Shown piece after piece: positions 41,788 to 51,860 of a stretch of DNA of 64,000 nt. Below the pieces are notes generated by a model. It worked only from the letters and a program-made list of their open reading frames with translations, had not been told where the DNA came from and made no database searches. Source of the DNA: Castellaniella sp049651205 (GTDB lineage: Bacteria; Pseudomonadota; Gammaproteobacteria; Burkholderiales; Burkholderiaceae_B). A program made the translations under genes and the position numbers. Position 1 is the stretch's first letter. The number at the start of each line of letters is the position of its first letter. Location: contig NZ_JBASBR010000011.1 in the NCBI RefSeq assembly GCF_049651205.1, positions 59,472-123,471 of the forward strand, given 5' to 3'.

Positions 41788-43143
41788 CTATAACCGCTTG
41801 ATAAATACCAGGCTGTTGCGAGAGTGGTTGTAGTGCGCGCGCTTTTCGTGGGGCAGGTCGGATACCCCGCCTTGCACGAAGCCGCGTTTCAGAAACCAGT
41901 GGGATGTACGGGTGGTCAGTACAAACAGGCGCCGAGCCCCGTGGGCGCGGGCTGTAGCTTCGGCGTGGCGCAGAAGCTTTTCGCCATCACCTGCGCCTTG
42001 CCACTCGGGATGGACAATCAGGCAGGCCATTTCAGCCATGCCGTCAGACAGGTATGGAATCACCGAGACACAGCCGTAGATCACGCCGTCGTGCTCCAGC
42101 ACCGTGAATTTCTCGACGTCCCGTTCTATCACGGCACGGCCACGGGGCACCAACGTGCCGTCGGATTCAAGGGGTTCAATCAGCTGCACAATGGCCCCGA
42201 CGTCATCGGCGACTGCGGGGCGAAGGTCTTCGAGCGTGTCTTCGACCACCATGGTGCCTACGCCGTCGTGGGTAAAGATCTCGAGCAGGATGCTGCCGTC
42301 CAGCGTGTAGGGCACCAGGTGTGCACGTGCCACGCCGCGCTTGACTGCCAGTGAGGCGTGGCCCAAAAACGCGCTGGTGTCTTCATCGAGTACGCCCTGG
42401 GCCAGGAGCTCGTCTGCGTCTTTGCGGGCCAGCTCCGTATCCACAGAACCGTCGGTTTCGGTAACGGTGCGGTTTTGCGTCAGAAAAATCAGTTTCTCAG
42501 CCCGCAGTGCCACAGCAGCATTGGTGGCAAGGTCTTCCATTGCCAGGTTGAAGGCTTCGCCCGTGGGAGAAAAACCCAGGGGTGACAGCAAAACAATGGC
42601 GCCCTGGCTGATGATATTGTGCATGGCATCGATATCCAGCTTGCGGACTGTGCCTGCGCGGCGGTAATCAATGCCGTTGATGACGCCAACGGGCCGTGCC
42701 GTGACGAAGTTGCCGGAAATCACGCGAATCTTTGCATGGGACATGGGCGTGTTGGGAAGGCCCTGGCTGAAGGCCGCTTCGATGTCCAGGCGGATTTCAC
42801 CAGCGGCTTCTTTGGCGCACTCGAGTGCTTCGGGGCTGGTGGGCTCGGTGCCCCGCCCAAATTGGGTGGTGTAGCCTTTTAGCCTCAGTTGCTCATTGAC
42901 CTGCGGGCGCGAGCCGTGCACCAGCACCAGCTTGACACCCAGCGCCGATAACAGGGACAGATCAGCGACGAGAGACTCAAGACCTTCGTCCTCGATGAGT
43001 TCCCCGCCAAAGGCCACCACAAATGTTTTGCCTCTGAAGTCGTGCACGTAGGGTGCCACCTCGCGAAACCAGCGGACAAACTGCGCGGCTGCGAATTCAG
43101 GGGCATCCTGTGCGGAATAGGTGTCGATTTCGGCTGAGCTCAT
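41788..43143 (-). CDS. argA: N-acetylglutamate synthase (ArgA)
   Basis: Classical two-domain ArgA of 451 residues: an amino acid kinase-like domain (1 to about 295, VVAFGGELIED, VLVHGSRPQVN, LLSPLGFSPTGEAFNLAMED) that binds arginine as feedback inhibitor, and a C-terminal GNAT domain (about 300-451, MACLIVHPEWQGAGDGEKLL). It makes N-acetylglutamate at the start of arginine synthesis. A minus-strand TATAAT -10 (43182-43187) sits 38 bases upstream. Confidence 0.95.
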   Translation of the reverse strand: MSSAEIDTYSAQDAPEFAAAQFVRWFREVAPYVHDFRGKTFVVAFGGELIEDEGLESLVADLSLLSALGVKLVLVHGSRPQVNEQLRLKGYTTQFGRGTEPTSPEALECAKEAAGEIRLDIEAAFSQGLPNTPMSHAKIRVISGNFVTARPVGVINGIDYRRAGTVRKLDIDAMHNIISQGAIVLLSPLGFSPTGEAFNLAMEDLATNAAVALRAEKLIFLTQNRTVTETDGSVDTELARKDADELLAQGVLDEDTSAFLGHASLAVKRGVARAHLVPYTLDGSILLEIFTHDGVGTMVVEDTLEDLRPAVADDVGAIVQLIEPLESDGTLVPRGRAVIERDVEKFTVLEHDGVIYGCVSVIPYLSDGMAEMACLIVHPEWQGAGDGEKLLRHAEATARAHGARRLFVLTTRTSHWFLKRGFVQGGVSDLPHEKRAHYNHSRNSLVFIKRL

Positions 43144-43181
43144 GGCAAGTTGGGGTGGGATCGCAAGAGGGAGACCTCGAA

Positions 43182-43189
43182 ATTATAAT
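43182..43189. promoter_or_regulatory. Palindromic -10 element between argA and hrpA
   Basis: ATTATAAT is a perfect palindrome that reads TATAAT, the exact -10 consensus, on each strand. It lies in the gap between divergent argA and hrpA and could serve both. Neither side has a clear -35. Confidence 0.5.
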
Positions 43190-43294
43190 GACGGATTACC
43201 CTTAAGGGCATGGAAGGTCTCTGAGTGGGGCTTTAAGCCTAAGCCGGATGGGCCCGTTGCTGGCACCCGGCCACGCCTCAAGGGCAGCTTTTCT

Positions 43295-46200
43295 GTGGAA
43301 ACCAAACTTTTGCCAGACCAGACACCTCCGCCACGTCATCCAACGCTGCAACAAGCCCCAGCCACCCGGCGCCCGCGCAAGCGACGCCCGCAGGCGTCGC
43401 CCCCCGGTGCCGGGGCTGGCGATCGGCCCTTGCCGCTGATTCAGTACCCGGAAGACCTCCCTGTCAGTGCGTGCCGTCGGGAGATCGCTCGGGCGATCAC
43501 GGATAATCAGGTGGTTGTGATCTGTGGTGAAACGGGGTCTGGCAAGACCACGCAGTTGCCCAAAATATGCCTGGAGCTCGGCCGCGGCCGCCAGGGCATG
43601 ATCGGCCATACGCAACCTCGCCGGCTTGCGGCTACTTCTGTGGCACAACGGGTGGCGCAAGAGCTGCACACCGAGTTGGGCGATTGGGTTGGCTATCAGA
43701 TCCGCTTTGGCGAGCGTACCAGCCAAGGGACGGCCATCAAGCTGATGACGGACGGCATCTTGCTGGCAGAGACGCAGCGTGATCCATGGCTGCGTCGCTA
43801 CGATACGATCATTATCGACGAGGCCCATGAGCGCAGCCTCAATATCGATTTTCTGTTGGGTTTTCTCAAGCGCCTGCTGGCTCGACGCGATGATCTGAAA
43901 CTGATCATCACTTCAGCCACCATCGATGCGCAGCGCTTTGCGCAGCATTTCGGGCAGGGCGATAAGCCAGCCCCGGTGATTCAGGTGTCCGGTCGTCTGT
44001 TTCCGGTTGAGTTGCGTTACCGGCCGGTGCGGGCAGAGCAGCCGGCGTCAGAGATCGGCCGTGCTGACGAAGAACGGGATCTGGTAGACGCCGTGGTCGA
44101 TGGTGTGGCCGAGTGTGCGCGTCATGGTGCAGGGGATGTGCTGGTTTTTTTACCTGGAGAACGCGAAATTCGGGAATGTGCCGAGGCCTTGCGCAAGCAG
44201 CATCCGGCAGGCGTATTGGTGCTGCCGCTGTATGCGCGATTGTCGCGGGCAGAGCAAGAGCAGATCTTTCACCCGCGTAGCAATCTCAGGCGGGTGGTGC
44301 TGGCCACCAACGTGGCGGAAACCTCTCTCACAGTGCCCGGAATCCGCTATGTCGTGGATAGCGGCCTGGCCCGGATCAAGCGATATTCCTGGCGCAGCAA
44401 GGTCGAGCAGCTGCGGATAGAACCCATCAGCCAGGCATCGGCCAACCAGCGCGCAGGCCGCTGCGGCCGGCTGGGTCCGGGGGTGTGCGTCCGTCTGTAT
44501 GCCGAAGAAGATTTCACGCAGCGTCCGCCGTTTACCGATCCGGAAATCCTGCGTTCGTCTCTGGCTGCCGTTATTTTGCGTATGAAAGCGTTGCGGTTGG
44601 ATGATGTCGAAGCGTTTCCGTTTGTTGAGCCGCCCACGGGCAGGGCGATTGCCGATGGCTATCAACTGCTGCAGGAACTCGGTGCGCTGGATGAGCAGAA
44701 CCATCTCAGCGCAGTGGGCAAATCCCTGGCCAAGCTGCCTGTTGATCCGCGTGTTGCGCGGATGATCTTTGCCGCCCACGAGCAACAATGCCTGACCGAA
44801 ATCCTCGTCATCGCCTCGGCGCTGTCGATTCAGGATCCGCGCGATCGGCCCATGCAGGCGCGCGATGCGGCGGATCAGGCGCACGCGCTTTTTCGGGACA
44901 AGCAGTCAGAGTTTTTGGCCTGGCTGAAACTATGGGAGTGGTACCGGGATCAGGTGGCGCACAAGGCCTCTCAGCGCAAGTTGGTCGAGCAATTGCGTGC
45001 AAAATTTTTGTCACCAGTGCGCATGCGCGAGTGGCACGACACACATGTTCAGCTGCTGACGCTGGCACGAGAGCAAGGCTGGCGCCTGAACCAGACACCA
45101 GCCACCCGGGAGCAGATACATCTGGCCTTGTTGGCGGGGTTGCTGGGCAATATCGGTATGAAGTCCGATGATGCCAACCTCTATCAGGGGGCGCGAGACA
45201 TCCGGTTTGCCATTCACCCTGGCTCGGCGCTGCAAAAAAAGGCAGGCCGCTGGGTGCTGGCCGCCGAACTGGTGGAAACCACGCGTTTGTATGCACGCTG
45301 CGTGGCACAGATCGATCCTGTCTGGGTCGAGAAAGCAGGCGTCCATTTGTTGAAAAAGGCCTGGTCTGATCCCCGGTGGGAGAAAAAAGCCGGGCAGGTG
45401 GTCGCCAACGAGCGTGGCACTGTGTACGGCCTGCCGGTGTATACCGGGAGGCGGGTGCATTTTGGGCGCATTGATCCCAAGGCTGCACGCGAAATCTTTA
45501 TTCGGGATGCGCTCGTACCGGGCGATATTGATAGCAAGCTTGCATTTATTGCGCATAATCGCCGGCTGATCGCCTCCATCGAGCGCCTCGAACATCAGAG
45601 CCGGCGGCCTGACATCCTGGTCGATGATGCATTGATCTATGCCTTTTACGATCAGCAGATTCCGCTGGAAATTTGCCAGACAGCCTCTCTTGAGGCCTGG
45701 GTGGGGGCACTTGGGCGCGAGCAGGCCGAACGCCTGAAGCTGAGTCGTGATGATCTGATGCAGCATGATGCTTCGGGGGTGACAACCGAAGTGTTTCCCC
45801 GACGTCTGTCGTGGGCAGGCACCGACCTGGCGGTTGATTATCATTTTGAACCAGGGTCTCCGCGCGATGGGATGACGCTGACCGTACCCTTGTTTGCCCT
45901 CAATCAGCTGGATGCCGGCCGGTGCGAGTGGCTGGTGCCGGGGATGCTGAAGGACAAGGTGCATCTGTTACTTAAATCCTTGCCGCAAAAGTTGCGCCGG
46001 CGGTGCGTGCCTTTGCCGGATTACGCGGCAGGATTCCACGAGCGCTGGTTCGAGCGTGCCGCAGACCCTGGCATGAGTCTGACTGAAGCCCTGATTCAGG
46101 ATATTTGGGAGCAACAGCAGGTACGGGTGTCAGCGACGGATTTCAAGCTGGAAACCTTGCCGGCGCATCTGTTCATGAATTTCAAGGTGGTGGATGAGCA

Positions 46201-47170
46201 TGGCCGCATGTTGTCTGGTGGTCGCAGCCTGGATCAGTTGCGCGCCGAGCACGGTCGCGAGGCCCAGGCCTCATTTCAACAATTGGCAGCACGGGACCGG
46301 GATGCAGCGCAGGTGCTTGAGCATGAGGGCCTGACCGCATGGACGTTTGGCCCCTTGCCAGAGCTGCTTGAAATTCGTCGTGGCGGGCAGTCTCTGATCG
46401 GATATCCGGCCTTGCGTGATCGTGGGGAGTCGTGTGACCTGGATGTGTTCGATGATCCGCAGCAGGCCCGCCGTGTGCATGCCGCCGGGCTTCGCCGCTT
46501 GTTTCGGCTGGCGTTGCGTGAACAAGTCCGTTACCTGGAAAAAAATCTGCCGGATCTCACCCGTATGGCTATGTTGTACATGGATTTGGGTAGCCAGCAA
46601 GAATTGCGCGACCAACTGATTGATGCCGCCATCGGCCAGTCGTGCTTGGGCGAGCCCTGGCCGGAAAACAGCGATGCGTTCGATCAGCGTTGCCAGGATG
46701 CGCGGGCCAGGCTGACACTGTTGGCTCAGGAGCTTGCCCGGCTGACTTTGCTGATCTTGCAGGAGCGGGCGCAATTGCTGAAAAAACTGCCTCAAGCCAA
46801 GCCGTGGCCCGAGGCACAGCAAGATATCCGCCAGCAGCTGCTTGCACTGGTGGGCCCGCGATTTATTCAAGATACGCCTGCAGAGCAGTTAAAACATTTT
46901 CCGCGCTATCTCAAGGCGGCGCAGGTGCGGATCGACAAACTGCGTGAAGACCCCGCCAGGGATGCCAAGCTGATGGCCGAGTTCTCAACGCTGATGGTGC
47001 CCTGGCAACGTGCGCGGGCTGCGCTCAAGGGGGCGCCAGATGCGTATCTGGATGTGTTTCGCTGGCAACTCGAGGAATTGCGGGTGGCCTTGTTTGCACA
47101 GGCGCTGCGCACGCCGTTTCCGGTATCCGTCAAACGTTTGCAGAAGGCCTGGCAAGCCATGCCGCGCTAG
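43295..47170 (+). CDS. hrpA: ATP-dependent RNA helicase HrpA (DEAH box)
   Basis: DEAH-box helicase of about 1291 residues. Walker A is GETGSGKTTQLPK, the DEAH motif is IIIDEAHERSLNIDFLLG, motif III is ITSATIDAQRF and motif VI is QRAGRCGRLGPGVCVRLY; the long C-terminal DUF3418 region is present. E. coli HrpA (about 1300 residues) helps rescue stalled ribosomes. The start is uncertain: GTG 43295 follows AGGG at 11 bases, TTG 43310 is another candidate, and codons further upstream would overlap argA. A basic, Pro-rich N-terminus precedes the helicase core. Confidence 0.9.
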   Translation: METKLLPDQTPPPRHPTLQQAPATRRPRKRRPQASPPGAGAGDRPLPLIQYPEDLPVSACRREIARAITDNQVVVICGETGSGKTTQLPKICLELGRGRQGMIGHTQPRRLAATSVAQRVAQELHTELGDWVGYQIRFGERTSQGTAIKLMTDGILLAETQRDPWLRRYDTIIIDEAHERSLNIDFLLGFLKRLLARRDDLKLIITSATIDAQRFAQHFGQGDKPAPVIQVSGRLFPVELRYRPVRAEQPASEIGRADEERDLVDAVVDGVAECARHGAGDVLVFLPGEREIRECAEALRKQHPAGVLVLPLYARLSRAEQEQIFHPRSNLRRVVLATNVAETSLTVPGIRYVVDSGLARIKRYSWRSKVEQLRIEPISQASANQRAGRCGRLGPGVCVRLYAEEDFTQRPPFTDPEILRSSLAAVILRMKALRLDDVEAFPFVEPPTGRAIADGYQLLQELGALDEQNHLSAVGKSLAKLPVDPRVARMIFAAHEQQCLTEILVIASALSIQDPRDRPMQARDAADQAHALFRDKQSEFLAWLKLWEWYRDQVAHKASQRKLVEQLRAKFLSPVRMREWHDTHVQLLTLAREQGWRLNQTPATREQIHLALLAGLLGNIGMKSDDANLYQGARDIRFAIHPGSALQKKAGRWVLAAELVETTRLYARCVAQIDPVWVEKAGVHLLKKAWSDPRWEKKAGQVVANERGTVYGLPVYTGRRVHFGRIDPKAAREIFIRDALVPGDIDSKLAFIAHNRRLIASIERLEHQSRRPDILVDDALIYAFYDQQIPLEICQTASLEAWVGALGREQAERLKLSRDDLMQHDASGVTTEVFPRRLSWAGTDLAVDYHFEPGSPRDGMTLTVPLFALNQLDAGRCEWLVPGMLKDKVHLLLKSLPQKLRRRCVPLPDYAAGFHERWFERAADPGMSLTEALIQDIWEQQQVRVSATDFKLETLPAHLFMNFKVVDEHGRMLSGGRSLDQLRAEHGREAQASFQQLAARDRDAAQVLEHEGLTAWTFGPLPELLEIRRGGQSLIGYPALRDRGESCDLDVFDDPQQARRVHAAGLRRLFRLALREQVRYLEKNLPDLTRMAMLYMDLGSQQELRDQLIDAAIGQSCLGEPWPENSDAFDQRCQDARARLTLLAQELARLTLLILQERAQLLKKLPQAKPWPEAQQDIRQQLLALVGPRFIQDTPAEQLKHFPRYLKAAQVRIDKLREDPARDAKLMAEFSTLMVPWQRARAALKGAPDAYLDVFRWQLEELRVALFAQALRTPFPVSVKRLQKAWQAMPR

Positions 47171-47194
47171 GCGCCTCTGGCGTCCCGCCTTCAG

Positions 47195-47200
47195 TACAAT
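47195..47200 (+). promoter_or_regulatory. Candidate -10 element for a leaderless dnaE mRNA
   Basis: TACAAT ends six bases before the dnaE ATG at 47207. With normal spacing the transcript would start on the A of the ATG. No Shine-Dalgarno is present. The -35 position is weak. Confidence 0.4.
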
Positions 47201-47206
47201 CCTCGC

Positions 47207-50200
47207 ATGACAATGTCTTCTGCTTCTCCCTCTTTTGTACACTTGCGCAGCCACTCAGAATTCTCGGTGGTGGACGGTATTGCGCGTATCCCCGATCTGG
47301 TAAAAACAGCCAAGTCGTTTGGGCAGCCGGCTCTGGCTCTCACCGACTTATGCAATCTGTTTGGCTGGATCAAGTTTTATAAGGCCGCACGCAAGGCGGG
47401 GATCAAGCCTATTGCCGGGGCCGATGTCTGGCTTGGCAACCCCGACGATCCCGACAAGCCGTTTCGGCTTGTCCTGCTGGCAACCAGTCATGCGGCCTAC
47501 CTGGATTTATGCGGTCTACTCAGCCGTGCCTGGACAGAAAACAGCCAGCGCGGGCGGGCCGAGATCAGCCGTGAGTGGCTGTCTGGCCGTGCGGGCCTGA
47601 TTGCTTTGTCGGGTGGTCGGGCCGGAGACATCGGGCATGCGCTTGAGGCAGGGCGGGCCGATGAAGCCCGTCGTCTGGCCCGGCAGTGGGTTGCGGATTT
47701 CCCTGGCAGTTATTTCATCGAGCTGCAACGAGCCGGTTTTGAGGGTGATGAGGCTTACGTGCAGGCAGCGCTGCAACTGGCCTCCGAAACAGACGTGCCG
47801 GTAGTAGCCACGCATCCTATTCAGTTCATTGCGCCGTCTGATTTCCGGGCCCATGAGGCCCGTGTCTGCATTGCTGAAGGCGAGCTGCTGGGCAACTCGC
47901 GACGCCCCCGGCGGTTTACCGCCGAACAATACATGCCGGATTCTGCCGAAATGGCGCGGCGCTTTGCGGATGTTCCATCTGCGTTGGCCAACACGGTGCA
48001 GATTGCCCGTCGTTGTAACCTCACGCTTACTTTGGGTCACCCTGAGCTGCCCCTGTTTCCCACGCCTGATGGCGTCACGCTGGATGATTACCTGGTGCAG
48101 CTGGCCAATGATGGGTTGCAGCGCCGGATGCGCCAGTTATATCCAGACGAGCAAGAACGCACGCACCAGATGCCTGTCTATCAAGAGCGGCTGGATCGCG
48201 AGTGCCAGACCATCGTTGGTATGGGATTCCCAGGTTATTTTTTGATCGTTCAGGACTTCATCAACTGGGGCAAACACCATGGAGTGCCTGTGGGCCCAGG
48301 CCGTGGATCGGGGGCCGGCTCTTTGGTGGCCTACAGCCTCGGGATCACGGATCTGGATCCGCTGCGATACGACTTGCTGTTCGAGCGCTTTCTCAATCCG
48401 GAGCGCGTGTCCATGCCCGACTTTGACGTCGATTTCTGCCAGGACAACCGCGAGCGGGTAATCGAGTACGTCAAAGAGAAGTATGGCCGTGATGCGGTCA
48501 GCCAGATCGCCACTTTTGGTACATTGGGGGCCAAAGCCGTGGTGCGAGATGTCGGGCGTGTGCTCGAGATGCCCTACAGCGTGTGCGACAACCTCTCCAA
48601 AATGATTCCGTTCAATCCGGCAGACCCCTGGTCGCTGGAGCGCACGCTGGAAAACGAGCCGGCATTTAAAGAACGTTACGATTCTGATGAAGAAATCCGG
48701 GCGCTGATTGATCTGGCTCGGCCGCTTGAGGGATTGACCCGAAATATCGGCATGCACGCGGGTGGCGTGATCATCGCCAGGGGCAAACTAACGGATTACA
48801 CCCCCCTGTATTGTCAGCCTGGCAGTGAAACAAGCGTTGTCTCGCAGTACGACAAAGGTGATGTCGAAGACGTCGGCCTGGTGAAATTCGACTTCCTGGG
48901 CTTGCGTAACCTGACGATTCTGGATTGGGCGGTGCGCTATGTGCGCGAATTCAATCCGCAGATGCATGATTTTGACATCATGGATCTGCCGCTGGATGAT
49001 GCGGAAACCTACGCCTTGCTGTCGTCCGCCAACACAACGGCTGTGTTTCAGCTTGAGTCGCGAGGGATGAAAGAGCTGCTGAAAAGCATGCAGCCCAACA
49101 CCTTCGAAGACGTCATCGCCTTGCTGGCTTTGTTTCGGCCAGGTCCACTCGAATCCGGCATGGTGGTGGATTTTGTCAATCGTAAGCATGGCCGTGCAGA
49201 AGTCGATTATTTCCACCCCGACCTCGAACCCGTCCTGAAAAGCACCTATGGTGTGATTGTGTATCAAGAGCAGGTGATGCTGATCTCCCAGATCATCGGC
49301 GGATACTCGCTGGGCGGCGCCGATCTGCTGCGCCGGGCCATGGGCAAGAAAAAGGCCGAGGAGATGGCCAAGCACCGCGCAATCTTCCAGGAGGGCGCGG
49401 TCAAGAAAGGCTATGACGCCGATCTTGCGGCGCACTTGTTCGATCTGATGGAGAAGTTTGCCGGCTATGGTTTCAATAAAAGTCACTCTGCAGCCTATGC
49501 CCTGATCTCCTACCAGACTGCCTGGCTCAAGCGCTATCATCCCGCCGAATTTCTCGCGGCCACCATGCTGTCGGACATGGATGACACCGACAAGGTGCAG
49601 ATCTTTTGGCGGGATGCCCTGGATAACGGCGTTGCAGTGTTGCCACCCGACGTCAATGCCTCAGGGTTTCGGTTTGCCCCGGTGGCCGATGCGTACACCG
49701 CACAGGGTCAACCGCCGCGCACCATCCGCTATGGTCTGGGCGGGGTCAAAGGCACCGGGCAATCGGCTGTCGAAGCCATCCTGGCGGCACGCCAGGCCGA
49801 TGGCCCATTTGCCAGCCTGTTTGATTTCTGTGCGCGGGTGGATCGCCATGCCGTCAACCGGCGTACCATCGAAGCGCTGATCCGTGCCGGCGCCTTCGAT
49901 ACTCTCGAAGAAAACCGTGCCGCCTTGCTGGAAACGTTGGGTAGTGCAATCGATGCTGCAGAGCAGGCCGAGCGCAATGCCAATCAGGCCTCCTTGTTTG
50001 CCGACGAATCCGACCAACTGGTGGCGGGTGAGTTGGCCCGGGTAACGCCCTGGGATCTGCAGACCCGGCTCACAGAAGAGAAATCAGCGCTGGGCTTTTA
50101 TTTTAGTGGCCATCTCTTTGAGGCGTGGCGCGATGAGATCCGTCGAGTGGCCCCTACGCCGCTGGCGCGTCTGGCGCCTGCGCGCGGCCAGCAGTGGCTG

Positions 50201-50686
50201 GCAGGCGTGCTTGCCGCCGTGCGTCCCCGCATGACGCGTCGTGGGAAAATGCTTTATGCCTTGCTGGATGACGGTAGCGCACAGGTCGAGATCGCCATTT
50301 TCAACGAGTTGTTCGAGCAATATCGCAACAGCCTCAAAGAAGATCGGCCGCTGGTTATCCAGGGCCGCGTCAGCCACGACGAATACTCCGGTGGCTTGCG
50401 GGTTTCTGCCGATGACCTTTACGATCTGCAGCGCATCCGTGAAACCCGTGCCCGCAGCTTACGGCTGGTGGTGCCGGCCAAGGTTGATCCGGCAAGCCTG
50501 CAGCAATTGCTCGAGCCCTGGCGGTCTGCGGAAGCAGGCGTGCCCGTCGAGTTGCGTCTGCAAGACCCGGCTTTCTCCTGCCTGCTGCGCCTGGGCGATA
50601 CCTGGCGCGTCCGCATGGACGATGCTTTGCTGACAAGTGCCCGACAGTGGCTTTCCTATGACAACGTCGAGGTAAATTACGGATGA
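47207..50686 (+). CDS. dnaE: DNA polymerase III subunit alpha
   Basis: Replicative polymerase alpha subunit of 1159 residues (DnaE1 type). The PHP domain opens FVHLRSHSEFSVVDGIARI. The palm carries VGPGRGSGAGSLVAYSLGI and the catalytic PDFDVDFCQDNRERV. FNKSHSAAYALISYQTAWLK, a helix-hairpin-helix region and an OB domain (about 985-1070) follow. ATG 47207 and 47213 are both possible; neither has a Shine-Dalgarno. It follows hrpA by 36 bases and is followed by the LPS glycosyltransferase run. Confidence 0.96.
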   Translation: MTMSSASPSFVHLRSHSEFSVVDGIARIPDLVKTAKSFGQPALALTDLCNLFGWIKFYKAARKAGIKPIAGADVWLGNPDDPDKPFRLVLLATSHAAYLDLCGLLSRAWTENSQRGRAEISREWLSGRAGLIALSGGRAGDIGHALEAGRADEARRLARQWVADFPGSYFIELQRAGFEGDEAYVQAALQLASETDVPVVATHPIQFIAPSDFRAHEARVCIAEGELLGNSRRPRRFTAEQYMPDSAEMARRFADVPSALANTVQIARRCNLTLTLGHPELPLFPTPDGVTLDDYLVQLANDGLQRRMRQLYPDEQERTHQMPVYQERLDRECQTIVGMGFPGYFLIVQDFINWGKHHGVPVGPGRGSGAGSLVAYSLGITDLDPLRYDLLFERFLNPERVSMPDFDVDFCQDNRERVIEYVKEKYGRDAVSQIATFGTLGAKAVVRDVGRVLEMPYSVCDNLSKMIPFNPADPWSLERTLENEPAFKERYDSDEEIRALIDLARPLEGLTRNIGMHAGGVIIARGKLTDYTPLYCQPGSETSVVSQYDKGDVEDVGLVKFDFLGLRNLTILDWAVRYVREFNPQMHDFDIMDLPLDDAETYALLSSANTTAVFQLESRGMKELLKSMQPNTFEDVIALLALFRPGPLESGMVVDFVNRKHGRAEVDYFHPDLEPVLKSTYGVIVYQEQVMLISQIIGGYSLGGADLLRRAMGKKKAEEMAKHRAIFQEGAVKKGYDADLAAHLFDLMEKFAGYGFNKSHSAAYALISYQTAWLKRYHPAEFLAATMLSDMDDTDKVQIFWRDALDNGVAVLPPDVNASGFRFAPVADAYTAQGQPPRTIRYGLGGVKGTGQSAVEAILAARQADGPFASLFDFCARVDRHAVNRRTIEALIRAGAFDTLEENRAALLETLGSAIDAAEQAERNANQASLFADESDQLVAGELARVTPWDLQTRLTEEKSALGFYFSGHLFEAWRDEIRRVAPTPLARLAPARGQQWLAGVLAAVRPRMTRRGKMLYALLDDGSAQVEIAIFNELFEQYRNSLKEDRPLVIQGRVSHDEYSGGLRVSADDLYDLQRIRETRARSLRLVVPAKVDPASLQQLLEPWRSAEAGVPVELRLQDPAFSCLLRLGDTWRVRMDDALLTSARQWLSYDNVEVNYG

Positions 50687-50756
50687 AGATGTTGCCTGCT
50701 GCCTTTTCAGGGTGGATGTCTCTGGTGGCTAGGTTGATGCTGTGGTGCGCGCAGCG

Positions 50757-51860
50757 ATGAGGCCGCTGCGCATTGTCCATGCCGAGGCGGCTACCGGTTT
50801 TGGGGGCCAGGAGCGTTATATTTACCGGCTGATGCTCGCATTACGCGCGCGGGGCCATCATGTGCAGGCGATTTGCCAGCCTCACGCCCGCTTGACTACC
50901 CAGCTGCGTGAAGCCGGTTTTGCAGTTGAAACCCTGGCCATGGATGGGCCCTGGAACCATCTCAAAGGTTTGCCCCGCTTGGTGCGTTTTCTCAAGGCAG
51001 GGCGGTTTGATGTGCTCAACACCCATAGCCGTCGTGAGACGTTGCTGGTGGGGGCAGCCGGCCGGCTGGCGGGCGTGCCGCTTGTGGTACGCACACGTCA
51101 TCTGGCCAAGCCTGTGGGGTCGCTGTTGGCTTACACCCGCGTCCCCAAGCGGGTAATTACACCTAGCGAGTTCGTTCGTCAGCATCTCATACAAAGAGGC
51201 GTCAAGCCCGAACACGTGGCCGTGGTGCCGCCTGCTGTGGATTTTCCGGATCCCATGCCCCAGCCCGTCTTGCGTACTGAACTCGGCCTGGATGGTCAGG
51301 CGCTGATTGTTGGTAGCGTGGGTGTCCTGCGTGCGGAAAAAGGTCATGAACAGCTGCTGGCGGCCATGGCCCCTTTGTTACAACGCTATGCACAATTGCA
51401 CTTTGTCGTGGTGGGCGGCGGCGAGGCCGCTCGCACAAAGTTGGCCTCACAGGCCCAGGCTGCAGGTGTAGCGGATAAGGTACATCTGCTGGGGGCCCGT
51501 ATGGATGTGCCGGCTCTCTTGCCAGATTTTGATATCTTTGCACTGGCTACCCATATCGAAGCGGCTGGGGCTGTTTTTATTGAAGCGGGGGCAGCAGGTT
51601 TACCGGTGGTAGGTACCCGGGTGGGGGGCGTACCTGAGATGATGCGCGAGGGCGAAACAGGCCTTTTGGTACCCGTTTTTGATATCCCAGCCTTGAGTAC
51701 CGCGATTGAGCGCCTGATTCTCGATCCGGCCCTGCGCCGGCAGATGGGCGAAGCCGGACGCAAATTCTGTCTCGGTGACGGCCGTTTTACGCGCGCTGCC
51801 CTGGGCCAACGCACCGAGCAGTGCTATCAGCGCTGGCTACAGGAGATCAATGCATCATGA
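50757..51860 (+). CDS. Glycosyltransferase family 4 (LPS core type)
   Basis: GT-B fold glycosyltransferase of about 367 residues. The N-terminal acceptor domain has EAATGFGGQERYIYRLMLAL, and the C-terminal donor domain has GSVGVLRAEKGHEQLLAAM, LGARMDVPALLPDFDIFAL and the EAxAxG-like FIEAGAAGLPVVGTRVGG(VPE). It is the first gene of a five-gene block of glycosyltransferases and deacetylases after dnaE, so an LPS core or O-chain role is inferred. ATG 50757 (MRPLRIVHAE) is preferred over GTG 50742. The stop overlaps the next gene (ATGA). Confidence 0.87.
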   Translation: MRPLRIVHAEAATGFGGQERYIYRLMLALRARGHHVQAICQPHARLTTQLREAGFAVETLAMDGPWNHLKGLPRLVRFLKAGRFDVLNTHSRRETLLVGAAGRLAGVPLVVRTRHLAKPVGSLLAYTRVPKRVITPSEFVRQHLIQRGVKPEHVAVVPPAVDFPDPMPQPVLRTELGLDGQALIVGSVGVLRAEKGHEQLLAAMAPLLQRYAQLHFVVVGGGEAARTKLASQAQAAGVADKVHLLGARMDVPALLPDFDIFALATHIEAAGAVFIEAGAAGLPVVGTRVGGVPEMMREGETGLLVPVFDIPALSTAIERLILDPALRRQMGEAGRKFCLGDGRFTRAALGQRTEQCYQRWLQEINAS

